Shown here: positions 28,855 through 37,499 of the stretch, one piece after another
Numbering within the stretch: the first letter of the stretch is position 1
How the letters are laid out: the number at the start of each line of letters is the position of its first letter
NCBI RefSeq assembly: GCF_003367505.1
Contig: NZ_PXXX01000018.1
Span: forward strand, 248,001 to 312,000
DNA from: Lysinibacillus capsici
GTDB lineage: Bacteria > Bacillota > Bacilli > Bacillales_A > Planococcaceae
Length of the DNA: 64,000 nucleotides
Direction: 5' to 3'
Notes under the pieces: generated by a model
What the model was told of the DNA's origin: nothing
Database searches by the model: none
The model's input: only the letters and a program-made list of their open reading frames with translations
Program-made: the position numbers and the translations under genes

Positions 28855-29398
28855 TTGTCTCCGTCGTTTCAAGCCATTGTACAATTTGCTCTAAATCATA
28901 ATGGGCATCTCCCTTTTCGATGGACACATAAAGTTGACCCGCTTCTTTCATGCCAATTAAATCATTTGCTTGAATAGATGTGTATGGTAGTTGAGCTAAA
29001 CTATCTAACATACCATAGGAAACGGTTGTACCATCTTCATAGCTGATGGTCATGGTCTTACCTGTGTACTTTGTATGGCCAGTAAAAACGACTAATCCAT
29101 TTTGACCAGCATAGATAGGTAAGCCAACATCATACTGCAATAGATAGCCTTCTTTAAATACTTGGGCATTCGCAAATGTTAAAAGATCTGCTTGCCCTAC
29201 ATCACTAGAAACCATGATGGTCTCTTTTTCTTTTTCAAACCAGCTTTGCCCGAGCTCACTTAAATACGTTAAATCAGCAGAGGTTGTAACAAGCTTCCGA
29301 ACAGGTGTATCCACTACACCCTGGTCCTCTAAACGAATTACAAGCATGATCGCCGCCACAAGAAGTATCGTGACAAACCATTTCCATTTTTTAAACAA
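28844..29398 (-). CDS. spoIVFA: SpoIVFA-like membrane protein with degenerate LytM/M23 domain
   Basis: 184 residues (264 in B. subtilis). One N-terminal membrane segment (about 6-22), then a LytM/M23-like domain (GLPIYAGQNGLVVFTGHTKYTGKTMTISYEDGTTVSYGML) without the zinc ligands. SpoIVFA tethers and inhibits SpoIVFB until the forespore signal arrives. Overlap with spoIVFB by 11 bases supports co-expression. Located between minD and rplU as in B. subtilis. Confidence 0.88.
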   Translation of the reverse strand: MFKKWKWFVTILLVAAIMLVIRLEDQGVVDTPVRKLVTTSADLTYLSELGQSWFEKEKETIMVSSDVGQADLLTFANAQVFKEGYLLQYDVGLPIYAGQNGLVVFTGHTKYTGKTMTISYEDGTTVSYGMLDSLAQLPYTSIQANDLIGMKEAGQLYVSIEKGDAHYDLEQIVQWLETTETNED

Positions 29399-29452
29399 GC
29401 CCTCATCCTTTTTTCCTCACTATATGTGATTGCATGTCCAAACATGCACAAG

Positions 29453-29488
29453 AAAAAACCTTCTCGTACAATTGCACGAAAAGGTTTT
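29453..29488 (-). terminator. Terminator of the mre-min operon
   Basis: Arms aaaaccttctcgt (29455-29467) and acgaaaaggtttt (29476-29488, one mismatch), followed on the minus strand by a U-run. Confidence 0.85.
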
Positions 29489-29491
29489 AAT

Positions 29492-30289
29492 TTATTTTGA
29501 GAAAAGGGCTTTAAGTTTTGAAAACATCCCTCTTTGCTCATCTTGTATAGCCATTAATGGCACTGATTCACCAAGAATACGACGGGCAATATTTCGATAG
29601 CCTAATGACGCTTTATTTGAGGGGTCCATTACAATTGGTTCACCTTTATTAGAAGATGAAATGACACCTTCACTGTCTATAATAATGCCTAATAAATCAA
29701 TAGATAAATGAGTTGTAATTTCATTGACATCCAGTGTGTCACCGCTCTTCATCATATGTTGTCGAATACGATTAATGATGAGTTTAGGTGCTGTTATCTC
29801 TTCCTGCTCCAGTAAACCAATAATACGATCTGCATCACGAACAGCAGAAATTTCAGGTGTTGTGACAACAATCGCATGATCTGCACCAGCAACAGCGTTA
29901 CGGTAGCCTTGCTCAATTCCCGCTGGGCAATCGATTAATACATAATCATAGTCTCTTTTCAATTCCTCTACTAAGCTCTTCATTTGCTCAGGGGTAACAG
30001 CATTTTTATCTGTTGTTTGAGCAGCAGGTAATAAAAATAGTTTCTCATCTACGCGTTTATCCTTAATCAATGCTTGATGAATTTTACAGCGTCCTTCCAC
30101 CACATCGACTAGGTCATAAATAATACGATTTTCAAGGCCTAAAATCACATCTAAATTACGTAGGCCAATATCTGTATCCACTAAACATACTTTTTTACCT
30201 TGTAGAGCCAATGCAGTCCCAAGGTTAGCCGTTGTCGTTGTTTTACCGACACCGCCTTTACCTGAAGTTATGACGATCGCTTCTCCCAC
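29492..30289 (-). CDS. minD: Septum site-determining ATPase MinD
   Basis: 265 residues from a GTG at 30289 (GGAGG eight bases upstream), giving MGEAIVITSGKGGVGKTT as in B. subtilis; the eight extra upstream codons overlap minC. Deviant Walker A KGGVGKTT, Walker B DYVLIDCPAGIE, and a C-terminal amphipathic membrane-targeting helix (MFSKLKALFSK). With MinC it blocks division at the poles. Confidence 0.97.
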   Translation of the reverse strand: MGEAIVITSGKGGVGKTTTTANLGTALALQGKKVCLVDTDIGLRNLDVILGLENRIIYDLVDVVEGRCKIHQALIKDKRVDEKLFLLPAAQTTDKNAVTPEQMKSLVEELKRDYDYVLIDCPAGIEQGYRNAVAGADHAIVVTTPEISAVRDADRIIGLLEQEEITAPKLIINRIRQHMMKSGDTLDVNEITTHLSIDLLGIIIDSEGVISSSNKGEPIVMDPSNKASLGYRNIARRILGESVPLMAIQDEQRGMFSKLKALFSK

Positions 30290-30290
30290 A

Positions 30291-30959
30291 CTAGCTTCCT
30301 CCCTTAGACACATTTAACAATGGTCGAATATTTTTTAAGGCATGAATTTGATCGTACGTAATGCGTCCATCGTAGCCAATAAATGCACAAGTCATTTCTA
30401 CTTGATTAATCGCTTTTACATGTTCATCTGACATTACCTGAACTTGATCGGCAATCATGATATGCGTGGCTTCAAATCGAGATGCTGCAATGATTGCTTC
30501 TTTATTGCCTTGCATACCAGCATGTGCAATCCCTTTAAGTCTACCTAGGACATATACATTACCTCCAGCCTCAACACGACCGTTTGGATTGACATTTCCT
30601 ATGATGGTAATATCCCCGGATGAACGCAGAATTTGTCCTGATCTGACCACTCCTATATATGTATCTTGTTGGCTTTCAAACATCTTCTGGTTGCTTTCGT
30701 GGACAGTCAGTACTTCACTTTGCACCTTCGATACAATAAGCTGTTCTGTTTCTTCTATAATTTTTATAAGTTCATTTAATTGTTCTTCAGTACAGTATCG
30801 ATAGCCTAAGTATAATTGTACATCAACTTTACCATCGATACCGCCCTCTAAAACCTTATTCTTTAATTCTTCCACTAGTTCACCATACGCACATTGGTCG
30901 TCTAGGCGTAGTACAAAACCGTCCTTCGTTCCCTTCATATTAACTAACTGTTTTTTCAT
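30291..30959 (-). CDS. minC: Septum site-determining protein MinC
   Basis: 222 residues: N-terminal FtsZ-interacting domain (about 1-100) and C-terminal beta-helix (TYIGVVRSGQILRSSGDITIIGNVNPNGRVEAGGNVYVLGRLKGIAHAG). Inhibits FtsZ ring formation when recruited by MinD. The stop is two bases from the minD GTG. Downstream of mreD by about 27 bases. Confidence 0.95.
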   Translation of the reverse strand: MKKQLVNMKGTKDGFVLRLDDQCAYGELVEELKNKVLEGGIDGKVDVQLYLGYRYCTEEQLNELIKIIEETEQLIVSKVQSEVLTVHESNQKMFESQQDTYIGVVRSGQILRSSGDITIIGNVNPNGRVEAGGNVYVLGRLKGIAHAGMQGNKEAIIAASRFEATHIMIADQVQVMSDEHVKAINQVEMTCAFIGYDGRITYDQIHALKNIRPLLNVSKGGS

Positions 30960-30986
30960 GAATGCCTCACCTCACGTTGTTCTTTG

Positions 30987-31511
30987 TTAAGAAACCTCAC
31001 GTGCTCTCTGTAAGACACGCGCATTAATTAGATACTTGAAGGCCCACCCAAGAATCATTAAAAATAAAGCATTCGCAATGATTGTTGGTAGTAGTCGTGA
31101 ACGTAAGAAATCCGCTAAAGGAATTGCTGTAAAATCGATTAGGAAAAAGAATTGATAGAGAATAAATTCTAAAATCGCTACTAGTATAACTGAAATTGTA
31201 GTTGTTACAACTAAGTGCTGATGTATAACTTTCACGATAGACCCTGCCAAAAAACATATAAGTGGATAAAGTACTGAATATAATCCAATAATATCAATGT
31301 AAAACACATCATACAAGACACCAAAAAAAAGTCCATACATTACCGCACGTTGACGGCTGTAATAGATGGATATAAAAATAAGGTATAAGATTAAAAAACG
31401 CGGTACCAGAAAATAGACTTCCCCTTTAATTTCAATCGGGGAAAGCATAGCAAATTCTGGTTCTAACAGGAATAGTAAAACCGCTACAGAGGGGATGAGA
31501 AATCGAACCAT
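30987..31511 (-). CDS. mreD: Rod shape-determining protein MreD
   Basis: 174 residues, about five or six membrane segments, low-complexity hydrophobic sequence with the family-typical YGLFFGVLYDVFYIDIIGLYSVLYPL. Works with MreC and MreB in the elongasome. I take the ATG at 31511, which overlaps the mreC stop as TGATG with AGGAGG upstream; a GTG one codon earlier is also possible. Confidence 0.93.
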   Translation of the reverse strand: MVRFLIPSVAVLLFLLEPEFAMLSPIEIKGEVYFLVPRFLILYLIFISIYYSRQRAVMYGLFFGVLYDVFYIDIIGLYSVLYPLICFLAGSIVKVIHQHLVVTTTISVILVAILEFILYQFFFLIDFTAIPLADFLRSRLLPTIIANALFLMILGWAFKYLINARVLQRAREVS

Positions 31512-32425
31512 CACTCCGCCTCCTCTTCACTTGCCTCTTGCGGATTCGATAAATCCTCATTCGTTGCATTGCCATCTGATCCATCAATACTTGTGGATGT
31601 TCGCTTGGCAATCACAACATGCTCTAAAATTGAAAAATCAGCAGATGGTTTGACATACGCCATTTTCGTTAAACCAAAGTCATCTGTACTAACTTCCGTA
31701 ATTTCTCCTATCGGCACTCCCTTAGGGAAAATACCACCAAGACCTGAAGAAACTACTTGCTCGCCTTCTTTCACCTTCATGCTAGAATCGATTCGCTTCA
31801 TAATGAGTTCATTACGTTCTTCATCAAAGCCCTCGATTAAACCGTATGCTTCTTTTTCTCCTAGCACCATCGCGGAAACACGATAGTTTGGATTATTTGT
31901 ATTTAAAAGCTCTACCTCAGATGTGAAAGGTGTAACTAGGGTAATTTTCCCCACTAACCCTTTCGCGGTCATAACTGCCATATTTTTTTTGACTCCATGA
32001 GAAGACCCTTTATCTAAAATAATTTTCTCTTCCCACTGGTCAGGATTTCTAGCAATCACTGTTGCTTGAATTGGATTAAATGCCTTTAAGCTCTCAGTTT
32101 TATCCAAAAGCTCTCGAAGCTTGTTATTCTCTGATTTTAAATCCGTAGCCTCAGCTTGTACAACTGCAAAATCTTCTAAGCGTGCTTTTAAACGTTTATT
32201 TTCTTCGTACGTGTTTAAGAGGGAGTCAATACTATTAAAAACACCATTAATATAATTCGCCGGCTTCGCAACAAGCGATTGTGCGAAACCGACAGTATCT
32301 TTAATAATTTGCTCTGGTAAAGTTGCATTCGTCCGATCACGTAATGAGAAGCTAATCAATGCCACAAGAAAAACCATGCCTATGAGCAGCAAAATTACTT
32401 TCTTATTGAAAAAAAAGTGTGGCAT
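31511..32425 (-). CDS. mreC: Rod shape-determining protein MreC
   Basis: 304 residues: N-terminal membrane anchor (about 8-26), a coiled coil (about 65-110, ENKRLKARLEDFAVVQAEATDLKSENNKLRELL), the extracytoplasmic beta-barrel domain, and an acidic disordered tail. Links MreB filaments to the peptidoglycan synthases. Lies 13 bases downstream of mreB. Confidence 0.96.
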   Translation of the reverse strand: MPHFFFNKKVILLLIGMVFLVALISFSLRDRTNATLPEQIIKDTVGFAQSLVAKPANYINGVFNSIDSLLNTYEENKRLKARLEDFAVVQAEATDLKSENNKLRELLDKTESLKAFNPIQATVIARNPDQWEEKIILDKGSSHGVKKNMAVMTAKGLVGKITLVTPFTSEVELLNTNNPNYRVSAMVLGEKEAYGLIEGFDEERNELIMKRIDSSMKVKEGEQVVSSGLGGIFPKGVPIGEITEVSTDDFGLTKMAYVKPSADFSILEHVVIAKRTSTSIDGSDGNATNEDLSNPQEASEEEAE

Positions 32426-32438
32426 TGCCTAAACCTCC

Positions 32439-33458
32439 TTACCCTTTAACTTGTTGTTGACGAATTAAGTCGATATGATCTAATGCCTTACCTGTACCAA
32501 TCGCTACACAGTCTAAAGGATCTTCTGCAATGAATACTGGCATATTTGTCTCTTGACTGATTACTTTGTCTAAGTTTGTTAGCAGTGCCCCACCACCAGT
32601 TAATACAATACCGCGCTCCATTACATCAGCAGATAATTCTGGAGGTGTTTGTTCTAATGTTTTACGAACACCGTCAATAATAGAGGAAACCGCTTCACGT
32701 AATGATTCAGAAATTTCCTGTGAAGAAATTTCAATTGTTTTCGGTAAACCTGTTAACAGGTCACGTCCTCTAATATCCATTCGTGCTTCTGGTCCTTCTG
32801 CCAATGCCGTACCAATTTCCATTTTTACGGCTTCTGCTGTACGTTCACCAATTGTTAAATTATACGTTTTACGGATATACGAAATGATGGATTGATCCAT
32901 TGCATCACCACCAACACGTACAGATTCACTCGTTACAATACCACCTAATGAAATAACGGCAACTTCTGTTGTACCTCCACCGATATCAACAACCATTGAC
33001 CCTGTAGGATCCCATACAGGAAGATTTGAACCGATTGCTGCTGCAAATGGCTCTTCGATTGTGAACGCCTCTTTTGCACCTGCTTGTCGTGCAGCATCAA
33101 TAACAGCACGCTGCTCCACTGAAGTAATACCATAAGGTACACAAATCATAACATTTGGTTTTTTCCAGTTGCCTCCAGAGTTTTTACATGCTTCTTTTAA
33201 ATAATACTCAATCATTGCTGTTGTAATATCGAAGTCAGCAATAACGCCATCTTTCATTGGACGAATCGCTACGATTGAGCCAGGTGTTCGACCAATCATA
33301 TTTTTCGCATCATTACCAACGGCAACAATATCCCCTGTTTTTGTATTTTTTGCTACAACTGAAGGTTCACGTAATACGATTCCCTTTCCTTTAATAAACA
33401 CTAATGTATTCGCTGTGCCGAGGTCAATCCCGACATCTTTGCTTCCTAGTCCAAACAA
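32439..33458 (-). CDS. mreB: Actin-like cell shape protein MreB
   Basis: 339 residues from a TTG at 33456-33458 with GGGAG eight bases upstream, giving [21 protein letters not shown] as in B. subtilis MreB; the 40-codon upstream extension has no family similarity. Actin-fold motifs [10 protein letters not shown] (phosphate 1), [14 protein letters not shown] (phosphate 2) and [11 protein letters not shown] (adenosine) are intact. First gene of mreBCD-minCD. Confidence 0.97.
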   Translation of the reverse strand: MFGLGSKDVGIDLGTANTLVFIKGKGIVLREPSVVAKNTKTGDIVAVGNDAKNMIGRTPGSIVAIRPMKDGVIADFDITTAMIEYYLKEACKNSGGNWKKPNVMICVPYGITSVEQRAVIDAARQAGAKEAFTIEEPFAAAIGSNLPVWDPTGSMVVDIGGGTTEVAVISLGGIVTSESVRVGGDAMDQSIISYIRKTYNLTIGERTAEAVKMEIGTALAEGPEARMDIRGRDLLTGLPKTIEISSQEISESLREAVSSIIDGVRKTLEQTPPELSADVMERGIVLTGGGALLTNLDKVISQETNMPVFIAEDPLDCVAIGTGKALDHIDLIRQQQVKG

Positions 33459-34011
33459 ATTGTGTACTCCCTTTCTATATAAGCCATACTTTCGTTGACA
33501 TCCAATATATTTGACGACAATGTATAGGAAATTGAATTGTGTAAATACACAATTGACTCCTTTCAACGTCCATAACACCTGTCAAATTTTTTTATCTCCA
33601 TCAGTTGGTAGTTTACACCTATGAAAAAACTACACACTCATTCACCTCACCACCAATTTTGATGGGAGTCCTCCCTGAATAAAGATAAAATTCATACCGT
33701 TCATTATAACGGAAAAACGCAAGAATTTGTAGTATCACATACTTCATCTCACAGAAAAGATACTATTTTAATTCCCTCTTAAACTAAAAATAGTACGTAT
33801 AGATTAGCATATAATTTTTATTCCCATAAGACAATGTGTATCAGGCTACCAATTTTTGTGAAGATAATTGCTTTTCTATGAATACATTAACGTTATGTAA
33901 GAAAAAAGGTTCGCCAATATACCACAAAAAAATACAAAAATTTTATGACTGGTTATAATTAAGGTCATTTATAGTAATAGAATCTTCTATACAACAAAAT
34001 GGATTCATCAT
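33459..34011 (-). other. Upstream region of mreBCD-minCD
   Basis: About 550 bases with no convincing gene. It holds a perfect 20-base palindrome of arms aattgtgta/tacacaatt at 33535-33554 and a TATAAT hexamer (minus strand) at 33703-33708 inside a small ccgtt/aacgg hairpin. No good -35 is visible at 16-18 bases. The rest is AT-rich without structure I can support. Confidence 0.5.
33535..33554. promoter_or_regulatory. Perfect palindrome upstream of mreB (possible operator)
   Basis: Arms aattgtgta (33535-33543) and tacacaatt (33546-33554) around AA, about 75 bases before the mreB start. Could be a protein-binding site or an RNA hairpin; there is no T-run. Confidence 0.4.
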
Positions 34012-34041
34012 AAAAAACTCTGCATATTGTATGCAGAGTTA
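34012..34041 (-). terminator. Terminator of maf-radC
   Basis: Arms aactctgcata (34016-34026) and tatgcagagtt (34030-34040), followed on the minus strand by a U-run; overlaps the radC stop. Confidence 0.85.
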
Positions 34042-34737
34042 AAAATATCCTTTTTCCTTTAAACTAATATATTGATGGTCGCCGATGATGACGTGATCAA
34101 TTAACTCTATCCCTATAATATAGCCTGCTTCAACAATTCGCTTTGTTACTTCAATGTCCTCCGTGCTCGGTGTTGGCACCCCACTTGGATGGTTGTGGGC
34201 ACATATAATAGAAGCGGCAGACCTTTTGACAGCTTCTCGAAATATTTCTCTAGGATGAACGATGGATGCATTTAAACTGCCAATGAAAATCGTTTGCTTA
34301 TGAATAATTTGATTTTTTATATTTAAAAAAAGCACAACAAAATGCTCCTGATTAAGCGAGGTCATATCAGGCATTAAGTAAGTTGCTGCATCTTGTGGAG
34401 AACGTATTGTGAATTTCTCATCATTATGTTTTTGAGCCAGTCTTCTACCAAGTTCAACAGCAGCCATTAATTGAATGGCTTTCACCTCGCCTATTCCTTT
34501 AATAGCCATCATTTCTTCGATGGTTGCATGCTTCAAATGATGGAGTCGTTCAAAAACATTTAACACCCTATTTGCAAGAACAAGCACAGATTCTTCCTTT
34601 GTGCCTGTCCTCAATAAAATAGCGAGTAGCTCTTGATTCGATAAACTCTCAGCTCCTTGTCGTAATAGCCGTTCACGGGGACGATCCTCTATATTGACAT
34701 CTCGTATCATCAAAGTTGGTAAAGCGTCTTCTAGCAA
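34039..34737 (-). CDS. radC: RadC-family JAB-domain protein
   Basis: 232 residues: an N-terminal helix-hairpin-helix region (MMAIKGIGEVKAIQLMAAVELGRR) and a C-terminal JAB/MPN domain with the metal motif AHNHPSGVPTPSTEDIEVTKRI. Historically called a DNA-repair protein, but its biochemical role is unclear. The start used is a TTG with GGAGTG upstream; an ATG nine codons in is the alternative. Sits between maf and mreB as in B. subtilis. Confidence 0.93.
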   Translation of the reverse strand: MLEDALPTLMIRDVNIEDRPRERLLRQGAESLSNQELLAILLRTGTKEESVLVLANRVLNVFERLHHLKHATIEEMMAIKGIGEVKAIQLMAAVELGRRLAQKHNDEKFTIRSPQDAATYLMPDMTSLNQEHFVVLFLNIKNQIIHKQTIFIGSLNASIVHPREIFREAVKRSAASIICAHNHPSGVPTPSTEDIEVTKRIVEAGYIIGIELIDHVIIGDHQYISLKEKGYF

Positions 34738-34743
34738 AAATAT

Positions 34744-35337
34744 TCACTCCTTCGCAAATTGGACTATCTGTAGATCCACCAATTGCGAAAACAAAGTTGC
34801 AAGTGGTAAACCTACAACATTGTTATAATCTCCTTCAATTCTTTTAACTAATAGTGTACCAATCGTTTGAATGCCATAACCACCCGCTTTATCAAAAGGA
34901 TCTCCTGAATCTACATAAGCTTCGATTAATTCCTGCGATAGACGGTGGAAAACAACTGTAGTCTCTTCCACAAAGGTCGTTTCCTTTCCATTCGGTTCGA
35001 TTATAGCGACCGCAGTCATCACACTATGTTTGTTATTTGACAAACGTAATAAGTGAGAAATAGCTTCCTCACGCGTTTTAGGTTTATGTAGTAGCTCTTG
35101 ATTGTAAACAACGATTGTATCTGCACCAATAATCGTGGCATTAGCTGCTTTTTTGGCTACATCACGCGTCTTCAATAAAGCTACTCCTTTTACATAATCC
35201 TGCATTGTATGAGCTTGTACACTTGTTTCTTCCACTTCACTTGTCAAGACTTCAAACGGGAGTGCTAGCATGTTAAGCAATTCCTTGCGCCTAGGGGAAG
35301 CAGAAGCAAGGACAAGCTTATGATTTGTTTTTAACAT
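34744..35337 (-). CDS. maf: Maf-family nucleotide pyrophosphatase
   Basis: 197 residues. The N-terminal LVLASASPRRKELL, GADTIVVYN and DKAGGYGIQ motifs define the Maf family, which hydrolyses non-canonical or modified nucleoside triphosphates and influences septum formation in B. subtilis. Six bases separate it from radC, so the two form one operon. Confidence 0.95.
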   Translation of the reverse strand: MLKTNHKLVLASASPRRKELLNMLALPFEVLTSEVEETSVQAHTMQDYVKGVALLKTRDVAKKAANATIIGADTIVVYNQELLHKPKTREEAISHLLRLSNNKHSVMTAVAIIEPNGKETTFVEETTVVFHRLSQELIEAYVDSGDPFDKAGGYGIQTIGTLLVKRIEGDYNNVVGLPLATLFSQLVDLQIVQFAKE

Positions 35338-35396
35338 TATCTGATCATTCCTCCTTATCCTTATGATACAGAAGAATGCACAATTTGAAAATTTTC

Positions 35397-35426
35397 AAAA
35401 AAACAAGATAATGAAGATTTCATTAT
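35397..35426 (-). terminator. Terminator of the SpoIIB-like gene
   Basis: Arms ataatgaa (35408-35415) and ttcattat (35419-35426) with a 3-base loop, then CTTGTTTTTTT on the minus strand. Confidence 0.65.
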
Positions 35427-35435
35427 TATTTATTG

Positions 35436-36080
35436 TTAAAACTTCACTTGAAGACACGTATTTTTAGATTGGTAATGTGCAAAAACATGCAGACGAATGA
35501 TGTTGATATCGTTGGAAATAGTAGAGGCCGCTGCGCCAATGGACTGCCAATCCTCAGGTAGCGTTGAGTCCTTGCCATTTTCCTTAAAATTTAATTTTGC
35601 GGCATTTTTATCTGCTAATGCAGTTGGTAGTTCTGCCAAGGTAGGTTCTTTACAGCTTTCACCACTGACGCTAAATGCCTTTTTAAAGGTTGCGGGGTCC
35701 TGTAAAAATTTTAGCTGACTTTCCTCCGTCACCATGCTTGTCCACACATAAAACTTGTCATCAACTTGAACGATCGCGCTCTCTTTTAAGGCAGGATACT
35801 CAGCAACAAATGAACTTGCGCTCTCATAGTTTGAATACACGCCAGCTTGGCTTGCATAAAACATCGATGCATTAGATGTATTGGTTGTCTCCCCGGCAGT
35901 TGGAATCGTTTCTGTTTGTGATTGATTATTTGCCACTTCACTACCATTTTTCTTTAAAGGTAACTGTGTGCTGGCTTGTAAAACGCCCAGAAAAATTGCT
36001 ACACCTAATAGACCAACAAATCCACCAATAATCATTGCTCGAAATATTTGTTTTTTCATCACATGACTTACAATTTTCAT
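35436..36080 (-). CDS. SpoIIB-like SPOR-domain membrane protein
   Basis: 214 residues: short cytoplasmic N-terminus, one membrane segment (about 15-35), a Ser/Thr/Asn-rich linker, and a SPOR-like domain around SMFYASQAGVYSNYESASSFVAEY ... VWTSMVTEES. B. subtilis SpoIIB (332 residues) has the same layout and the same place just upstream of maf-radC; it localises to the sporulation septum by binding denuded peptidoglycan. Sequence similarity outside the SPOR region is too weak to be certain of orthology. Two cysteines lie in the C-terminal part. Confidence 0.72.
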   Translation of the reverse strand: MKIVSHVMKKQIFRAMIIGGFVGLLGVAIFLGVLQASTQLPLKKNGSEVANNQSQTETIPTAGETTNTSNASMFYASQAGVYSNYESASSFVAEYPALKESAIVQVDDKFYVWTSMVTEESQLKFLQDPATFKKAFSVSGESCKEPTLAELPTALADKNAAKLNFKENGKDSTLPEDWQSIGAAASTISNDINIIRLHVFAHYQSKNTCLQVKF

Positions 36081-36210
36081 TCAACTATCACCTCATCCTT
36101 CCACCTATCTATGCCAACATCATATGATATTATATGTACATTCCAAAGGGTAAATGCGAATTTATTATTTTTTGATACGGAACTCATTGCAATCCTAAAT
36201 TTGCAGCCAT

Positions 36211-36245
36211 AAAAAAACTAGGACTCACTATTAAGAGCCCTAGTT
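36211..36245 (-). terminator. Terminator of the folC pair
   Basis: Arms aactaggactc (36216-36226) and gagccctagtt (36235-36245) with one mismatch, followed on the minus strand by seven U. Confidence 0.82.
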
Positions 36246-36248
36246 ATT

Positions 36249-37499
36249 TCATTGTTTTAATCTATGACGAACCTCTGTTAATAAATATAACGAGCCTGCT
36301 ACAATGGTTCTCTGCTGTCTATGTGATTGTGCCTGTATAAAGGATGCATAGTCAAGCAAGGTTGTTTTCGATGTTGCATGAGAAAGTTTGACCATTTGAT
36401 GTGCTGGCATTGCTCGTGAATTAGCAAAATCGACGAAGTAAAAGTCATCACTCACCTGCTCTAGAATTCCGAGAATCTGCTCAACATCTTTATCTGCTAG
36501 TATGCCAACGACAAATGTTATCTGCTCATTTGGATATTCACACTGAATCGTTTCTATTAATTTTTCAGCACTTGCAGGATTATGCGCACCATCCAATATA
36601 ACGAAAGGCATTATTTCTTCAAAGCGTCCCAAAATAGAGGCCTTTTGCACAGCTTGACGAATAGCTGTTTGATCAATAGACACGTCTAATTCTGACGCCA
36701 CTTCAAAAAATGCTGTAATGGCGAGAGCCATATTGTTTCCCTGATGTGTCCCCTTCATAGAACGATTCAGGTTCGCAATTTGGAACTGCTGTACGTCATT
36801 CATATAGCTTTCTCCATCAGTTGTTTGCTTAATGGCAAAATGCTGACCTAATGCAAATAGAGTGGCTTTTTTTCGAACGGCTGCTGCATCCACAACTCGC
36901 TTCGCCTCATCAGGCAAATCACCAATAATAACTGGACGTTGTTGTTTAATAATACCTGCTTTATGGTGTGCAATGCTTTCAAGCGTATCCCCTAAAAACT
37001 TTGTGTGCTCTAAAGCAATACTTGGGATAATAGAGACAATAGGTGTTACCACATTTGTACTATCCAATAAACCACCCATTCCCGCTTCAATCAGCGCAAT
37101 ATCCACCTGCCCATTGACAAAATGTAAAAATGCCACCACCGTCAGCAATTCAAAATCGGTTAGTTTGCCACTCAGCCCAGCATCATGCATCTGTTGGAAA
37201 ACTTGATCCATTTCAGCCTCTGTTATAGGTTGACCAGCTATTTGAATTTGGTCATGAACATCAACGATACATGGTGACATAAATTTGCCCACGCGTAAGC
37301 CATGTTCTTGTGCAATTGCCTCTAGAAATGTTAACGTAGAGCCTTTGCCATTTGTGCCCGCTAAGTGGACAACACGCAAAGTTTGCTCAGGATTACCTAA
37401 ATATGATAAAGCCTCTTCAATCGCTGTAAGACCTGGTTTAATGATATCCTCACTTTTAACCTGCCATTTCTCTTTATAATGATCAAAGTTTGGGATCAT
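36249..37499 (-). CDS. folC: Folylpolyglutamate / dihydrofolate synthase paralogue 1
   Basis: 416 residues, Mur-ligase fold. ATP loop HLAGTNGKGSTLTFLE, omega-loop region EAGMGGLLDSTNVV, and VILDGAHNPASAEKLIETI in the C-terminal domain. FolC adds glutamate to folates. The real start is the ATG at 37499 with GGAGGAAGG just upstream, overlapping the stop of the upstream folC as ATGA; the 39 codons before it are out-of-frame sequence of that gene. It is a second, divergent folC next to the first; it could prefer a different folate or a different ligase step. Confidence 0.9.
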   Translation of the reverse strand: MIPNFDHYKEKWQVKSEDIIKPGLTAIEEALSYLGNPEQTLRVVHLAGTNGKGSTLTFLEAIAQEHGLRVGKFMSPCIVDVHDQIQIAGQPITEAEMDQVFQQMHDAGLSGKLTDFELLTVVAFLHFVNGQVDIALIEAGMGGLLDSTNVVTPIVSIIPSIALEHTKFLGDTLESIAHHKAGIIKQQRPVIIGDLPDEAKRVVDAAAVRKKATLFALGQHFAIKQTTDGESYMNDVQQFQIANLNRSMKGTHQGNNMALAITAFFEVASELDVSIDQTAIRQAVQKASILGRFEEIMPFVILDGAHNPASAEKLIETIQCEYPNEQITFVVGILADKDVEQILGILEQVSDDFYFVDFANSRAMPAHQMVKLSHATSKTTLLDYASFIQAQSHRQQRTIVAGSLYLLTEVRHRLKQ

